The notes beneath the pieces were generated by a model. The model was given only the letters and a program-made list of their open reading frames with translations, searched no databases and was not told where the DNA came from. From positions 1-64,000 of the forward strand of contig SAIX01000113.1 in assembly GCA_004028765.1 (NCBI GenBank): a stretch of DNA of 64,000 nucleotides, read 5' to 3'. Below, one piece after another: positions 1 through 8,112 of this stretch (positions within the stretch are counted from its first letter, which is position 1; every line of letters begins with the position of its first letter). The stretch comes from Chitinophagaceae bacterium. GTDB taxonomy: Bacteria; Bacteroidota; Bacteroidia; Chitinophagales; Chitinophagaceae. Position numbers and translations under genes: made by a program.

Positions 1-710
1 TTGCATTACTTCCCAAACAAAGACAAACCCTTTTGTTCTCTGCAACCATGCCTGCAGATATCCTGCAATTATCCGATTCATTGCTTACGAACCCGGAAAA
101 AGTTGCCGTAACGCCGGTAGCTTCTACAGCAGAAGCCATTCACCAGGAGTTATATTTTGTAGAGAAAGCAGATAAAAAATCATTACTGATCCATCTGCTG
201 GCAGAGCACCGTATGGGTTCTGTTCTCGTTTTTATGGAAACAAAACATGGAGCAGATAAGCTTTGCAAAACACTCTGTAAAGAAAATATTTCTGCGAAAG
301 CCATCCATGGAAATAAATCACAGTCTGCCAGGCAACAGGCCCTGCAACATTTTAAAAGCGGAGAAATCAATGTATTGGTTGCTACCGATATCGCAGCAAG
401 GGGAATTGATATTGACCAGCTTCCGTATGTCATCAATTATGAATTACCGCATGTTCCAGAAACTTATGTGCACCGGATCGGGCGTACTGGTCGCGCAGGA
501 GCAAATGGCAAAGCCTTTTCTTTCTGCAGTTCAGACGAAAGGGTGCAATTAAAAGATATTCAGAAACTGATCGCAAAACAGATCCCGGTAACCGATAACC
601 ACCCTTACCCGTCAAATGGGAAACTAAATACAACGGTGACGGTAAAAGAGAGATTTGAACATCCTTCCAGAAGAGGAAAAAACACCAGGAACAGGTATAT
701 TTATAAATAA
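1..710 (+). CDS. DEAD-box RNA helicase, RhlE-like (3' part, cut by window start)
   Basis: ATP-dependent RNA helicase acting in RNA unwinding or ribosome assembly in the cytoplasm. The reading frame is open from base 3, so the gene starts left of the window. Visible helicase signatures are motif III (SAT, near bases 39-47), motif V (ATDIAARGIDI) and motif VI (HRIGRTGRAG), which belong to the end of RecA domain 1 and all of RecA domain 2. The tail after the helicase core is short and basic, ending RNRYIYK. The order and sequence of motifs fit the RhlE branch; the exact subfamily cannot be proved without the N-terminal half. A cold-shock-domain gene follows, which would suit a cold or RNA-structure response. 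Confidence 0.9.
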   Translation, partial: ALLPKQRQTLLFSATMPADILQLSDSLLTNPEKVAVTPVASTAEAIHQELYFVEKADKKSLLIHLLAEHRMGSVLVFMETKHGADKLCKTLCKENISAKAIHGNKSQSARQQALQHFKSGEINVLVATDIAARGIDIDQLPYVINYELPHVPETYVHRIGRTGRAGANGKAFSFCSSDERVQLKDIQKLIAKQIPVTDNHPYPSNGKLNTTVTVKERFEHPSRRGKNTRNRYIYK

Positions 711-781
711 TTGTTTCGAAGCAGCATGGCTTGCAGAACAGAAACAAACCGATAATAACCCTTTATTACAAAACCGGTAAT

Positions 782-1228
782 ATGGCAAAATCAAAAGAAA
801 CTTTCGGCAAGAAAGAACGCGAGAAAAAAAAGCAGAAGCAGAAGGAGGAAAAGCTGGAAAAGAGACAGGAAAGGAAACAACAGGGCCAGGCAGGAAAATC
901 GCTGGATGATATGATTGCGTATGTGGATGAGAATGGAAACCTCTCATCAAAACCACCCGAGCCGGGTAAAATGGCAGAGATGGAATATGAGCAACTGTAT
1001 ACCGGCATCCCTGTTCGGGAAGCAGAGGAAACCGACAGGGAAGGACATGTTGATTTTTTCAATGAAACCAAGGGTTTTGGGTTTATCATCGATTCAAAAT
1101 CGAAACAAAGAATCTTTGTACACATGAGCCAGGCCTCCGAGCTCTTACGTGAAAATGACAGGGTCAGCTTTCAAACAGAACGCGGACCCAAAGGGTTAAC
1201 AGCCATCGAAGTGAAAAAAATAAAATAA
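782..1228 (+). CDS. Cold-shock-domain protein with basic, charged N-terminus
   Basis: Predicted single-stranded nucleic-acid binding protein of 148 residues. The N-terminal 45 residues are very rich in Lys, Glu and Gln and probably form a charged helix or disordered arm. The last 60 residues form the cold-shock domain, with RNP1-like KGFGFI and RNP2-like IFVHMS. An upstream in-frame start at 731 adds 17 residues with no similarity to the family, so ATG 782 (MAKSKETFGK) was chosen. It lies 71 bases after the helicase gene on the same strand; helicase plus CSD protein is a plausible RNA-chaperone pair, which is inference from context. Confidence 0.88.
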   Translation: MAKSKETFGKKEREKKKQKQKEEKLEKRQERKQQGQAGKSLDDMIAYVDENGNLSSKPPEPGKMAEMEYEQLYTGIPVREAEETDREGHVDFFNETKGFGFIIDSKSKQRIFVHMSQASELLRENDRVSFQTERGPKGLTAIEVKKIK

Positions 1229-1246
1229 CAACTAATACAAAATTTT

Positions 1247-1501
1247 ATGACACCAGAACAGATCGAAAAATTTTTTACGCAGCTTGATAACAGGGATACC
1301 CCTGTTAAAATCAGTTTCAGAACAAGAAATGCTGTTACAGGGGTTTTTGTTCTCACACCCGATTTCCAGGAATTGAAAACAAAAAATTTCTGGCGCATTG
1401 TTTCCGTAGCCGATTTAAAAAAATGGAAACAATCAAACGACTACAGTGTATGCCGTATGTTCAACGGCGTGGAATTCACAAAACTGCAGGCTGTGGCATA
1501 A
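1247..1501 (+). CDS. Conserved small hypothetical protein (84 aa)
   Basis: I do not recognise a named family. The product is a small soluble protein with no signal peptide or membrane segment, and mixed alpha/beta character: an N-terminal helix (TPEQIEKFFTQL), then alternating polar and hydrophobic stretches including a FWRIVS strand. It starts 18 bases after the cold-shock gene and is followed by a strong terminator, so it is probably the last gene of a helicase-CSD operon. Normal codon use and tight spacing support a real gene; its function is unknown. Confidence 0.7.
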   Translation: MTPEQIEKFFTQLDNRDTPVKISFRTRNAVTGVFVLTPDFQELKTKNFWRIVSVADLKKWKQSNDYSVCRMFNGVEFTKLQAVA

Positions 1502-1534
1502 GCGTTGGGTATCCGCTTACAGGCTTTTAAAATA

Positions 1535-1572
1535 AAAAATGTCAATGCTAGTAAAAGCATTGACATTTTTTT
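1535..1572 (+). terminator. Rho-independent terminator after the CSD operon
   Basis: A perfect inverted repeat with arms 1535-1549 and 1556-1570 and a 6-base loop. The core arm is GTCAATGCT paired with AGCATTGAC, flanked by A-runs on the left and T-runs on the right, so it could work in both directions. It sits 34 bases after the stop of the 84-aa gene. Confidence 0.9.
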
Positions 1573-1664
1573 ATTCCTTGGTTCCGTCATCACTTCTAAA
1601 ATAGCATTGCATCTGCAGCGGATTTCCTGAAAATAGCAGGATATTTGAGGACAGCCTTATCAAT

Positions 1665-3392
1665 ATGAAACGATCTGCTTTTTTCGCCTGCTTCCTGTTT
1701 ATTACAGTTCTGTCAACAGCCCAGCATAAAAACCTATCTGTGGTAAGTGGTTATTATCCGTTACTGCAAAAGAATTTTACGGAAAAAAACGCCTACCAAA
1801 CCGTTGCATTTGTTGAAAAATACTGGCGCATTGCAGGTAATACCGGGTTCAATGCAACGGTATATGAAATTGAAAGGATACTGAAAGCGGCAGGTTTTGT
1901 AAAAGAAATAAAAGGGGAAGCCGATGGCCCGCTCACTTACCGTATTGAAACGAGAAAAATGCGGCGCCCTACCTGGGAGCCGGTATCTTCTTCCCTTACT
2001 ATAGTGGGGGAAACTGTTCCATTGCTTGAATCGGTTACTAACCGTAACATGATCGCCATTAACTCGGCCAGCACTGCGCCTGAAGGGGAAACTGCCGAAC
2101 TGGTTTATCTCGGCAAAGCCACAAAAACCGATTGGGATACGAATGATGTAAAAGGAAAAATTGTTTTTGCCGAAGCCGGTGTAAGCGGCTTATACAACAA
2201 TGCCATCCGCCGCGGGGCACTTGGTGTGCTGGCTTATGCCCTGCCTGCGTATACACAACCTGAAAAAAATATTCACTCGATCCAGTTCAGCGGCATCCCA
2301 TACGACAGTGCCCACGCCAAATGGGGTATTGTACTTTCTTATCATGCGAAAGAAAAACTAAAAGCCGCACTTGCAAAAGGGCCGGTGAAAGTAAATGTGA
2401 AAGTGATTTCAAAAATTTATTCTTCAGATGAACTGACCATTGTGGCCAATGCCCGTGGCATGGCATTACCCGATGAACGTTTTGTTTTCAGCGCACATAT
2501 CCAGGAACCGGGCGCCAATGATAATGCAACAGGCGTAGGCACACTGGCCGAAATGGCAAGGGTTACCGCTACACTGATCAAACAAAATAAATTTTCACCC
2601 AAACGCACCATTACATTTTTATGGGGCGATGAAATTGTTTCAACCCACCGTTATATCCACGATGATTCCGTTCGGGCGAAAGGGATCAAGTGGGGACTAA
2701 GCCTCGATATGGTAGGAGAAGATATCACGAAAACGGGTGGCAGTTTCCTGATCGAAAAAATGCCTGACCCTTCTGCTATCTGGACAAGAGGCAATGACAA
2801 ACATACAGAATGGGGCGGCAGGCCTTTGAGTGAGGCGGAACTTTTCCCGCACTATTTCAATGATTTTTTGCTGAACCGTTGCAGGCAGCAGGCGGTAAAT
2901 AATAACTGGGTTGTAAGTACAAATCCTTTCGAGGGGGGCAGTGACCATACGCCTTTTCTCGATGCAAAAATCCCAGGCTTACTGATGTGGCATTTTACCG
3001 ATCAGTTTTACCATACCGATGGTGACAGGCTCAATATGGTTTCTGCCGCTGAAATGAAAAATGCAGGCATCAGTGCATTGGCAGCAGCCTTTACACTTAG
3101 TGAAGCTGGTGAACAGACCACAACCGGTTTGATTGATGAAATTAAAGTAAATGCACTGGAACGTTTACAAACGGAATATGCGTTAAGTAAAGCCGCTTTG
3201 CAAAATCAAAGTACACCCGATAAAGAACAACATATCCTTTCCGTTTGGTGCGACTGGTATACTACGGCAATTGGTAAGATGACCGATATCTGTACAAGTG
3301 GCCCAACTCCGCTTATTGCAACAAAAATCGAGGATGCAAAAAAAGAAGTGAAGAATAAAATGCAGGAGCTGGTGTCGCTTTTGGGGAAATGA
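1665..3392 (+). CDS. Secreted M28-family metallopeptidase with PA-like insert
   Basis: Predicted exported zinc aminopeptidase or carboxypeptidase of 575 residues. A signal peptide covers about residues 1-20 (cleavage near STAQ). Residues about 130-230 look like a protease-associated insert. The M28 core has the first metal ligands at H278 and D286 (motif AHIQEPGANDN), an acidic pair D322-E323 (LWGDE) where the family usually has Glu-Glu, and a late His in FYHTDGDRL. A GGSDHTPF motif supplies another ligand. The C-terminal 100 residues are helical. The gene stands alone between a terminator and a repeat-rich spacer. The family call is firm; substrate preference is unknown. Confidence 0.87.
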   Translation: MKRSAFFACFLFITVLSTAQHKNLSVVSGYYPLLQKNFTEKNAYQTVAFVEKYWRIAGNTGFNATVYEIERILKAAGFVKEIKGEADGPLTYRIETRKMRRPTWEPVSSSLTIVGETVPLLESVTNRNMIAINSASTAPEGETAELVYLGKATKTDWDTNDVKGKIVFAEAGVSGLYNNAIRRGALGVLAYALPAYTQPEKNIHSIQFSGIPYDSAHAKWGIVLSYHAKEKLKAALAKGPVKVNVKVISKIYSSDELTIVANARGMALPDERFVFSAHIQEPGANDNATGVGTLAEMARVTATLIKQNKFSPKRTITFLWGDEIVSTHRYIHDDSVRAKGIKWGLSLDMVGEDITKTGGSFLIEKMPDPSAIWTRGNDKHTEWGGRPLSEAELFPHYFNDFLLNRCRQQAVNNNWVVSTNPFEGGSDHTPFLDAKIPGLLMWHFTDQFYHTDGDRLNMVSAAEMKNAGISALAAAFTLSEAGEQTTTGLIDEIKVNALERLQTEYALSKAALQNQSTPDKEQHILSVWCDWYTTAIGKMTDICTSGPTPLIATKIEDAKKEVKNKMQELVSLLGK

Positions 3393-3829
3393 ATTGGTTT
3401 GAGGGTTGATTGGTTTATTCGTTTATTTGTTTAAGAGTGGCAAAGTTAGTTTTATCATATTCACCATTGCCGATTCACCACTCACGGATTAGCGGATTAA
3501 TTACTCACCACTGACAACTCACAACTCACCTTTTCACCGCAAAGCCGCAAGGACACGAAGTTTCGCAGGGTGTGGTTAAAAAGGTTAAAAGTGTTAAAGA
3601 GGTTGGGCGTAATCCCCTATTCACCATTCACGGATTAGCGGATTATGGATTGGTTGATTAATTACTCACCACTGCCCACTCACCACTCACCAATTTCACG
3701 GCAAAGCCGCAAAGGTGCGAAGTTTCGCAGGGTTTTGTTAAAGGAGTTAAAATGGTTAAAAGGGGTTTAAAGTGTTCACCATGCTTTGTTCTACTGTTCC
3801 TTCGGCATTCGTTATTCAATGTTCGATTT
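3393..3829. repeat. Intergenic modular repeat array A (two units)
   Basis: This gene-less stretch holds a composite repeat. It starts with a TTGGTTT/TTTATT-rich lead (from about 3395), then a pyrimidine-rich ACTCACCACT segment, then a core beginning GCAAAGCCGCAA at 3539, followed by TTAAA boxes spaced nine bases apart (about 3575-3605). A second ACTCACC segment and core (from 3701) with its own TTAAA boxes follow, so the cores are 162 bases apart. The right end contains ATTCGTTATTCAATGTTCG-like words. The same architecture recurs at array B on the other side of the deacetylase gene. No ORF of credible composition spans it. Confidence 0.85.
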
Positions 3830-4465
3830 TTACTTCCTCTGTTCAATTTTCTCGAACCGGTATCCTTTGTTTGAAAAATATTCCAGCACTTTGGGCAATG
3901 CATAGCTCATGCGATCCCATGCTTTGGTGCTGTCGTGAAAAACAATGATAGAGCCGGGGCGGCTGTGGTATAACACATAACGCAGACAGGCATCCCCGGT
4001 TAGTGTGGTATCAAAATCACCACTGAGCACGTCCCACATGATAGTCTGGAGTGGGGAGTTGGGAGTGAGGAGTTGCATTTTTTTTTGCTGCGATCGCCTG
4101 ATACGGCCATAAGGCGGGCGGAAGAGATCAGAATGAATATTCTGTGCCGCCAGTTGGTAATCGTTTATATATGCCTCATCCGTTACCTTCCAGCCATTCA
4201 GGTGATTCTGGGTATGGTTGCCCACGGAATGACCATCCTGTAAAATACGCTGGTAAATTTCCGGGTACCTCTCCACATTTTTCCCGATACAGAAAAACGT
4301 GGCTTTGGCATTGTATTGCTGCAATGTATCGAGCACAAAAGGTGTTGCTGTCTCATGCGGACCATCATCAAAACTGAGATACAATACCTTTTCCTTTACC
4401 GGTATCCGCCAGGTAAGCCCCGGATAAAAAAGCCTCAGCCAGAAAGGGGTTTTTACGAGATACAT
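3830..4465 (-). CDS. Polysaccharide deacetylase, NodB homology domain
   Basis: Carbohydrate esterase family 4-like protein of 211 residues that should remove N- or O-acetyl groups from a glycan such as peptidoglycan or an exopolysaccharide. Visible motifs are SFDDGP (catalytic base D33, metal ligand D34), HSVGNHTQNH (H84, H88), RPPYG (116-120), WDVLSGD (144-150) and FHDS with H177. No clear signal peptide is present; the N-terminus is hydrophobic but short. Residues about 131-141 (LLTPNSPLQ) are encoded by a repeat-like GGAGTTGGGAGT tract (4046-4075, plus-strand reading), which appears to be an in-frame insertion before the WDV motif. The gene is an island between repeat arrays A and B. Family assignment is firm. 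Confidence 0.93.
   Translation of the reverse strand: MYLVKTPFWLRLFYPGLTWRIPVKEKVLYLSFDDGPHETATPFVLDTLQQYNAKATFFCIGKNVERYPEIYQRILQDGHSVGNHTQNHLNGWKVTDEAYINDYQLAAQNIHSDLFRPPYGRIRRSQQKKMQLLTPNSPLQTIMWDVLSGDFDTTLTGDACLRYVLYHSRPGSIIVFHDSTKAWDRMSYALPKVLEYFSNKGYRFEKIEQRK
4041..4079. repeat. GGAGTTGGGAGT repeat inside the deacetylase CDS
   Basis: A tract resembling GATAGTCTGGAGT followed by GGGAGTTGGGAGTGAGGAGTT lies in frame within the deacetylase gene. A close relative, differing at about seven of 40 positions, lies directly at the stop codon of the ferredoxin-reductase-like gene (37466-37505). Repeats of this composition are otherwise intergenic here. Confidence 0.7.
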
Positions 4466-4898
4466 AAAGTAAAGATATGATTCGTCAGGTGGATTGGGTT
4501 ACTGGTTTATTGGTTTGATTGTTTACTGGTTTAGTAGTGCTGAAGTTGATTTGATCCTGTTAACGATTGACGGATTACGGATTAGCGGATAAATTACTCA
4601 CCACTGACAGCTCACCATTCACGAATTTCTCGCAAAGCCGCAAAGAACGCGAAGTTTCGCAGGGTATGGTTAAAGGAGTTAAAATGGTTAAAAGTGTTAA
4701 AGAGGTTGGGTGTAATTCACCTTTCACGGATTAGGGGATTACGGATTAGCGGATTCATTACTCACCGCTGCCCATTCACCACTCACCAATTTCATGGCAA
4801 AGCCGCAAAGGCATGAAGTTTCGCGAAGTATGTTTAAAAGTGGGCTTCATCTGTTCCTTGCTCTTCTATACTATTGTTCCTTCATCCTTCGACATTCC
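4466..4898. repeat. Intergenic modular repeat array B (two units)
   Basis: Gene-less stretch with the same module order as array A: a TTGGTTT-rich lead (about 4497-4535), a GGATTACGGATTAGCGG word, an ACTCACCACTGAC segment, the core GCAAAGCCGCAAAG from 4632, TTAAA boxes every nine bases (about 4670-4700), then a second ACTCACC segment and a core from 4797. The cores are 165 bases apart, against 162 in array A. The right end carries CCTTCGACATTCC and ATTCGATATTCAAT words and runs into the gltX promoter. The array therefore flanks the deacetylase gene on its upstream side. Confidence 0.85.
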
Positions 4899-4928
4899 TT
4901 GTCCGGTATTCGATATTCAATACTTTTG
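4899..4928 (+). promoter_or_regulatory. Bacteroidota-type promoter of gltX
   Basis: TTG at 4899-4901 and TACTTTTG at 4921-4928 are separated by 19 bases, matching the -33 and -7 (TAnnTTTG) elements of the Bacteroidota primary sigma factor. Only four bases separate the -7 element from the gltX ATG, so transcription should start at or next to the start codon. The -33 element lies in the right edge of repeat array B. Confidence 0.65.
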
Positions 4929-4932
4929 CAGC

Positions 4933-6462
4933 ATGAACCCAAAAGTACGTGTCCGTTTTGCGCCTTCTCCTACCGGTGGCTTACACCTGGGCGGGGTAAG
5001 AACGGTTCTTTTTAATTATCTGTTCGCCCGGAAATATGGTGGTGATTTTATCCTGCGTATTGAAGATACCGACCAGGGGCGGTTTGTTCCCGGCGCTGAA
5101 GAATACATTTTCAATACATTACAATGGTGCGGGCTCGAGCCTGATGAAAGCCCGGTGCATGGCGGACCGTTTGCACCATACCGCCAGAGTGAACGCAAAG
5201 CTTTATACAGGCAGTACGCCGAGCAACTTGTACAATCCGGCAATGCTTATTATGCATTCGACACTCCTGATGAACTCGAGAAAATGCGTGCCGATTTTAA
5301 AACGGCTGAAAACCCATCCCCGCAGTACAATCATTTTATCCGCAGCAGGATGCGGAATTCACTGACGCTGGGAAAAGAAGAAACAGGTAAACTACTTGCT
5401 GCCGGCACCCCGCATGTGATCCGCATCAAAATGCCCGAAAATGAAACGGTAAGTTTTACGGATATGATCCGGGGCGAAGTTTCTTTTCAGACTTCACAGG
5501 TGGACGATAAAGTTTTATTGAAAGCCGATGGAATGCCTACCTATCACCTGGCTGTAGTGGTGGATGACTATCTGATGAAGATCAGTCATGCTTTTCGCGG
5601 CGAAGAATGGTTGCCCTCAGCACCCGTACATCTTTTGGTGTGGAAATATCTTGGATGGGAAAGCCAGATGCCGCAATGGGCGCATCTTCCATTGATATTA
5701 AAGCCGGATGGAAACGGAAAACTAAGCAAACGCGATGGTGACAGGCTTGGGTTTCCGGTATTTGCGATGGACTGGACCGATCCAAAAACCAATGAAACCA
5801 CAATCGGCTTCCGGGAAAGGGGATTTTTACCGGAAGCTTTTGTGAACCTTCTCGCGATGCTCGGCTGGAACGATGGCAGCGATAATGAAATTTTTACGAT
5901 CGATGAACTGATCGAAAAATTTTCGATGGACCGTGTGCACAAAGGAGGCGCCAAGTTTGATTACGAAAAAGCCAAATGGTTCAATCACGAATGGATAAAA
6001 AAATCAGAGGCCAGGTCCCTGGAGGCTGGTGTAAAAAATGAATTTGAGAAAAAAGGAATTGCAGTTACGGATGATGGGCTGCTTTCGAAAGTAATTACTT
6101 TGGTAAAAGACCGCTGTACTTTATTACCTGATTTTGTACAGCAGGGTTCTTTCTTTTTTCAATCGCCTGAAACATTTGATACCGGCGCCATCAAACCCAA
6201 ATGGGATGATAAGAAAAATCTTTTCTTTACTGAACTGATCCGGGCTTATGAATTAAGCACTTTATGGGAATCCCATGATCTCGAAAAAGAATTCAAAGAG
6301 CTGGCTGCAGCCAACCAGCTGAAACCCGGAGACCTGATGTTACCATTCCGCATCATGTTGGTGGGAGGTAAATTTGGCCCGGGTGTATTCGATATTGCGG
6401 CCCTGATCGGCAAAGAAGCAACCATACAGCGGATACAGCATACCCTTTCTTTATTATCGTAA
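4933..6462 (+). CDS. gltX: Glutamate--tRNA ligase
   Basis: Class I aminoacyl-tRNA synthetase charging tRNA-Glu (509 residues). The N-terminus reads VRVRFAPSPTGGLHLGGVR, containing the HIGH-equivalent; a KMSKS-equivalent KLSKRDG lies near residue 262. The anticodon-binding domain follows. The open frame extends upstream to 4813, but those 40 codons are translated repeat array B, and the family begins at MNPKVRVRF, so ATG 4933 is the start. The exact -7 element four bases upstream supports this. A strong terminator follows. Full length and no anomalies. Confidence 0.97.
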   Translation: MNPKVRVRFAPSPTGGLHLGGVRTVLFNYLFARKYGGDFILRIEDTDQGRFVPGAEEYIFNTLQWCGLEPDESPVHGGPFAPYRQSERKALYRQYAEQLVQSGNAYYAFDTPDELEKMRADFKTAENPSPQYNHFIRSRMRNSLTLGKEETGKLLAAGTPHVIRIKMPENETVSFTDMIRGEVSFQTSQVDDKVLLKADGMPTYHLAVVVDDYLMKISHAFRGEEWLPSAPVHLLVWKYLGWESQMPQWAHLPLILKPDGNGKLSKRDGDRLGFPVFAMDWTDPKTNETTIGFRERGFLPEAFVNLLAMLGWNDGSDNEIFTIDELIEKFSMDRVHKGGAKFDYEKAKWFNHEWIKKSEARSLEAGVKNEFEKKGIAVTDDGLLSKVITLVKDRCTLLPDFVQQGSFFFQSPETFDTGAIKPKWDDKKNLFFTELIRAYELSTLWESHDLEKEFKELAAANQLKPGDLMLPFRIMLVGGKFGPGVFDIAALIGKEATIQRIQHTLSLLS

Positions 6463-6480
6463 CCTGTCAGCCATTTATAG

Positions 6481-6512
6481 AAAAGGACCCGATATACCGG
6501 GTCCTTTTTTTA
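6481..6512 (+). terminator. Rho-independent terminator after gltX
   Basis: GGACCCG and CGGGTCC form a perfect 7-bp stem around a 6-base ATATAC loop, flanked by AAAA on the left and a run of seven T on the right. Confidence 0.92.
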
Positions 6513-6535
6513 TTTTACTGCTTCAATCTGTCTCC

Positions 6536-8086
6536 ATGAAGCAAAACAGACAATCCTGGTATATCATTACCGTATTCGCGATCCTGAAATTCAGTGTCGC
6601 TTTTGTTTTGATCCATCCTGCATTTGAGCTTCACCGGGATGAATTTCTCTATCTGGCAGATGCCAGGCACCTGAGTTGGGGATACATTGAAATGCCCCCC
6701 ATGCTCGCACTCCTTGGGCGGATCAGTATATGGCTTGGTGCCACAGAAGCCACGGTTTATGTATGGGGCGGTTTGTTTGGGGCAGCCACACTGATCATTA
6801 CTGGAATGATGGTCATGAAACTCGGCGGTAACCGTTTCGCAGTATTCATTGCCTGCTTGTCCTTTCTGTGCTCGGGCTTTCTCCGCATGCATGTTTTGTT
6901 TCAACCCAATTTCCTGGATGTGTTTTTCTGGACATGGGCCAGCTATCTCATCGTCCGTTGGATACAAACCGACTCCGTAAAATATCTCTATTGGCTGGGG
7001 GTCTGTTTCGGACTGGGTATGCTGGGTAAATATTCCATGGCATTTTATATTCTTTCTTTCGGTCTCGCTGTACTATGTACCAGCAAACGCAAATGGTTAA
7101 GCAGGCCTTCTTTTTATTATGCAATGGCGCTGGGACTATTGATTTTTTTGCCGAACCTCCTTTGGCAGATCCGGCACCATTTTCCTTTTATGCACCACAT
7201 GGACCTGCTGGCGAAACAACAGTTGCAATACAACAGCCGGATGGATTTTATCGTAAACCAGTTGCTGATCGCTTTCCCCTGCTGTTTTGTATGGCTGGGG
7301 GGACTGGCTTACTTACTCATCAGCAAAAGCGGGAGAAAATATATTGCGATCGCGATCATTTATATCGGCATCATCAGCATCCTGCTTTACTTTAATGGCA
7401 AGGGATATTATGCTGCAGCGATTTATCCTTCGTTAATCGCCTTCGGATCGGTGTGGATGGACAAACTTGTTTCACGCAAAAGCTGGAGATGGGTTGCATA
7501 TGCAGGACCGGCATTCATGCTGTTTATCACCTGGCGTATTTTACCCATGCTGCTCCCCTATCAATCGCCCGAAAAACTTGCTGCCTATTATCCGCAGCAT
7601 GCCATCAGCAAACCTGCTTTGATCTGGGAAGACCATCGCGAACATGCGTTGCCGCAGGATTTTGCTGATATGCTGGGATGGAAAGAAATGACAGAAAAAA
7701 CAGCCCGGATCTACCTTGCACTCCCTGATTCGGTTAAACAAACCACAATGGTGTATGGCGATAATTATGGCCAGGCGGCCGCAATGGCTTTTTACGGGAA
7801 GAAACTGGGTTTACCTGAAATATACAGCGACAATGCCAGTTTCGCTTTCTGGCTACCCGATCAGTTCAACTATAAACATTTTCTTTTTGTATGCGCAGAA
7901 CTGCCGGAGGCAGATGATGCTTTTTTTCACCACTGGGGTAAAACAGAGATCCTGGATTCGGTAACCAACCCTTTATCGAGGCAGTACCGCAATAAAATTA
8001 TTTTTTACAGCAACCCCGATGATTCTGTAAAAATCCTGGCCGAAAAAGCAACTTTAAAAGAGAAACTGGAATTCAATTACAGGTAA
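6536..8086 (+). CDS. GT39/PMT-like membrane glycosyltransferase
   Basis: Polytopic inner-membrane protein (516 residues) of the PMT_2/ArnT-like superfamily, which moves sugars from polyprenyl-phosphate donors to acceptors on the outer face of the membrane. The first periplasmic loop carries the family signature ELHRDEFLYLADARHL with the essential acidic residues, followed by WGYIEMPP. About ten hydrophobic segments fill residues 10-350; the last 150 residues are soluble and probably periplasmic. It starts 24 bases after the gltX terminator, and no exact promoter was seen. Acceptor and sugar are unknown; a role in cell-surface glycan or lipid A modification is inference. Confidence 0.85.
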   Translation: MKQNRQSWYIITVFAILKFSVAFVLIHPAFELHRDEFLYLADARHLSWGYIEMPPMLALLGRISIWLGATEATVYVWGGLFGAATLIITGMMVMKLGGNRFAVFIACLSFLCSGFLRMHVLFQPNFLDVFFWTWASYLIVRWIQTDSVKYLYWLGVCFGLGMLGKYSMAFYILSFGLAVLCTSKRKWLSRPSFYYAMALGLLIFLPNLLWQIRHHFPFMHHMDLLAKQQLQYNSRMDFIVNQLLIAFPCCFVWLGGLAYLLISKSGRKYIAIAIIYIGIISILLYFNGKGYYAAAIYPSLIAFGSVWMDKLVSRKSWRWVAYAGPAFMLFITWRILPMLLPYQSPEKLAAYYPQHAISKPALIWEDHREHALPQDFADMLGWKEMTEKTARIYLALPDSVKQTTMVYGDNYGQAAAMAFYGKKLGLPEIYSDNASFAFWLPDQFNYKHFLFVCAELPEADDAFFHHWGKTEILDSVTNPLSRQYRNKIIFYSNPDDSVKILAEKATLKEKLEFNYR

Positions 8087-8112
8087 TTCTTAATTCCTAT
8101 TTCTTAACTCGT

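Noticed and set aside
3575-4705. V-K-x coding repeat in the TTAAA boxes
   Set aside because: No start, stop or ribosome site supports it, and the frame breaks in other copies.
3539-4829. CRISPR-like array
   Set aside because: Cores are 162-165 bases apart, only two per array, and the parts between them are also repeated rather than unique spacers; no cas genes are present.
4813-4932. Upstream extension of gltX
   Set aside because: The 40 extra codons translate repeat array B and have no synthetase similarity; the promoter lies within them.
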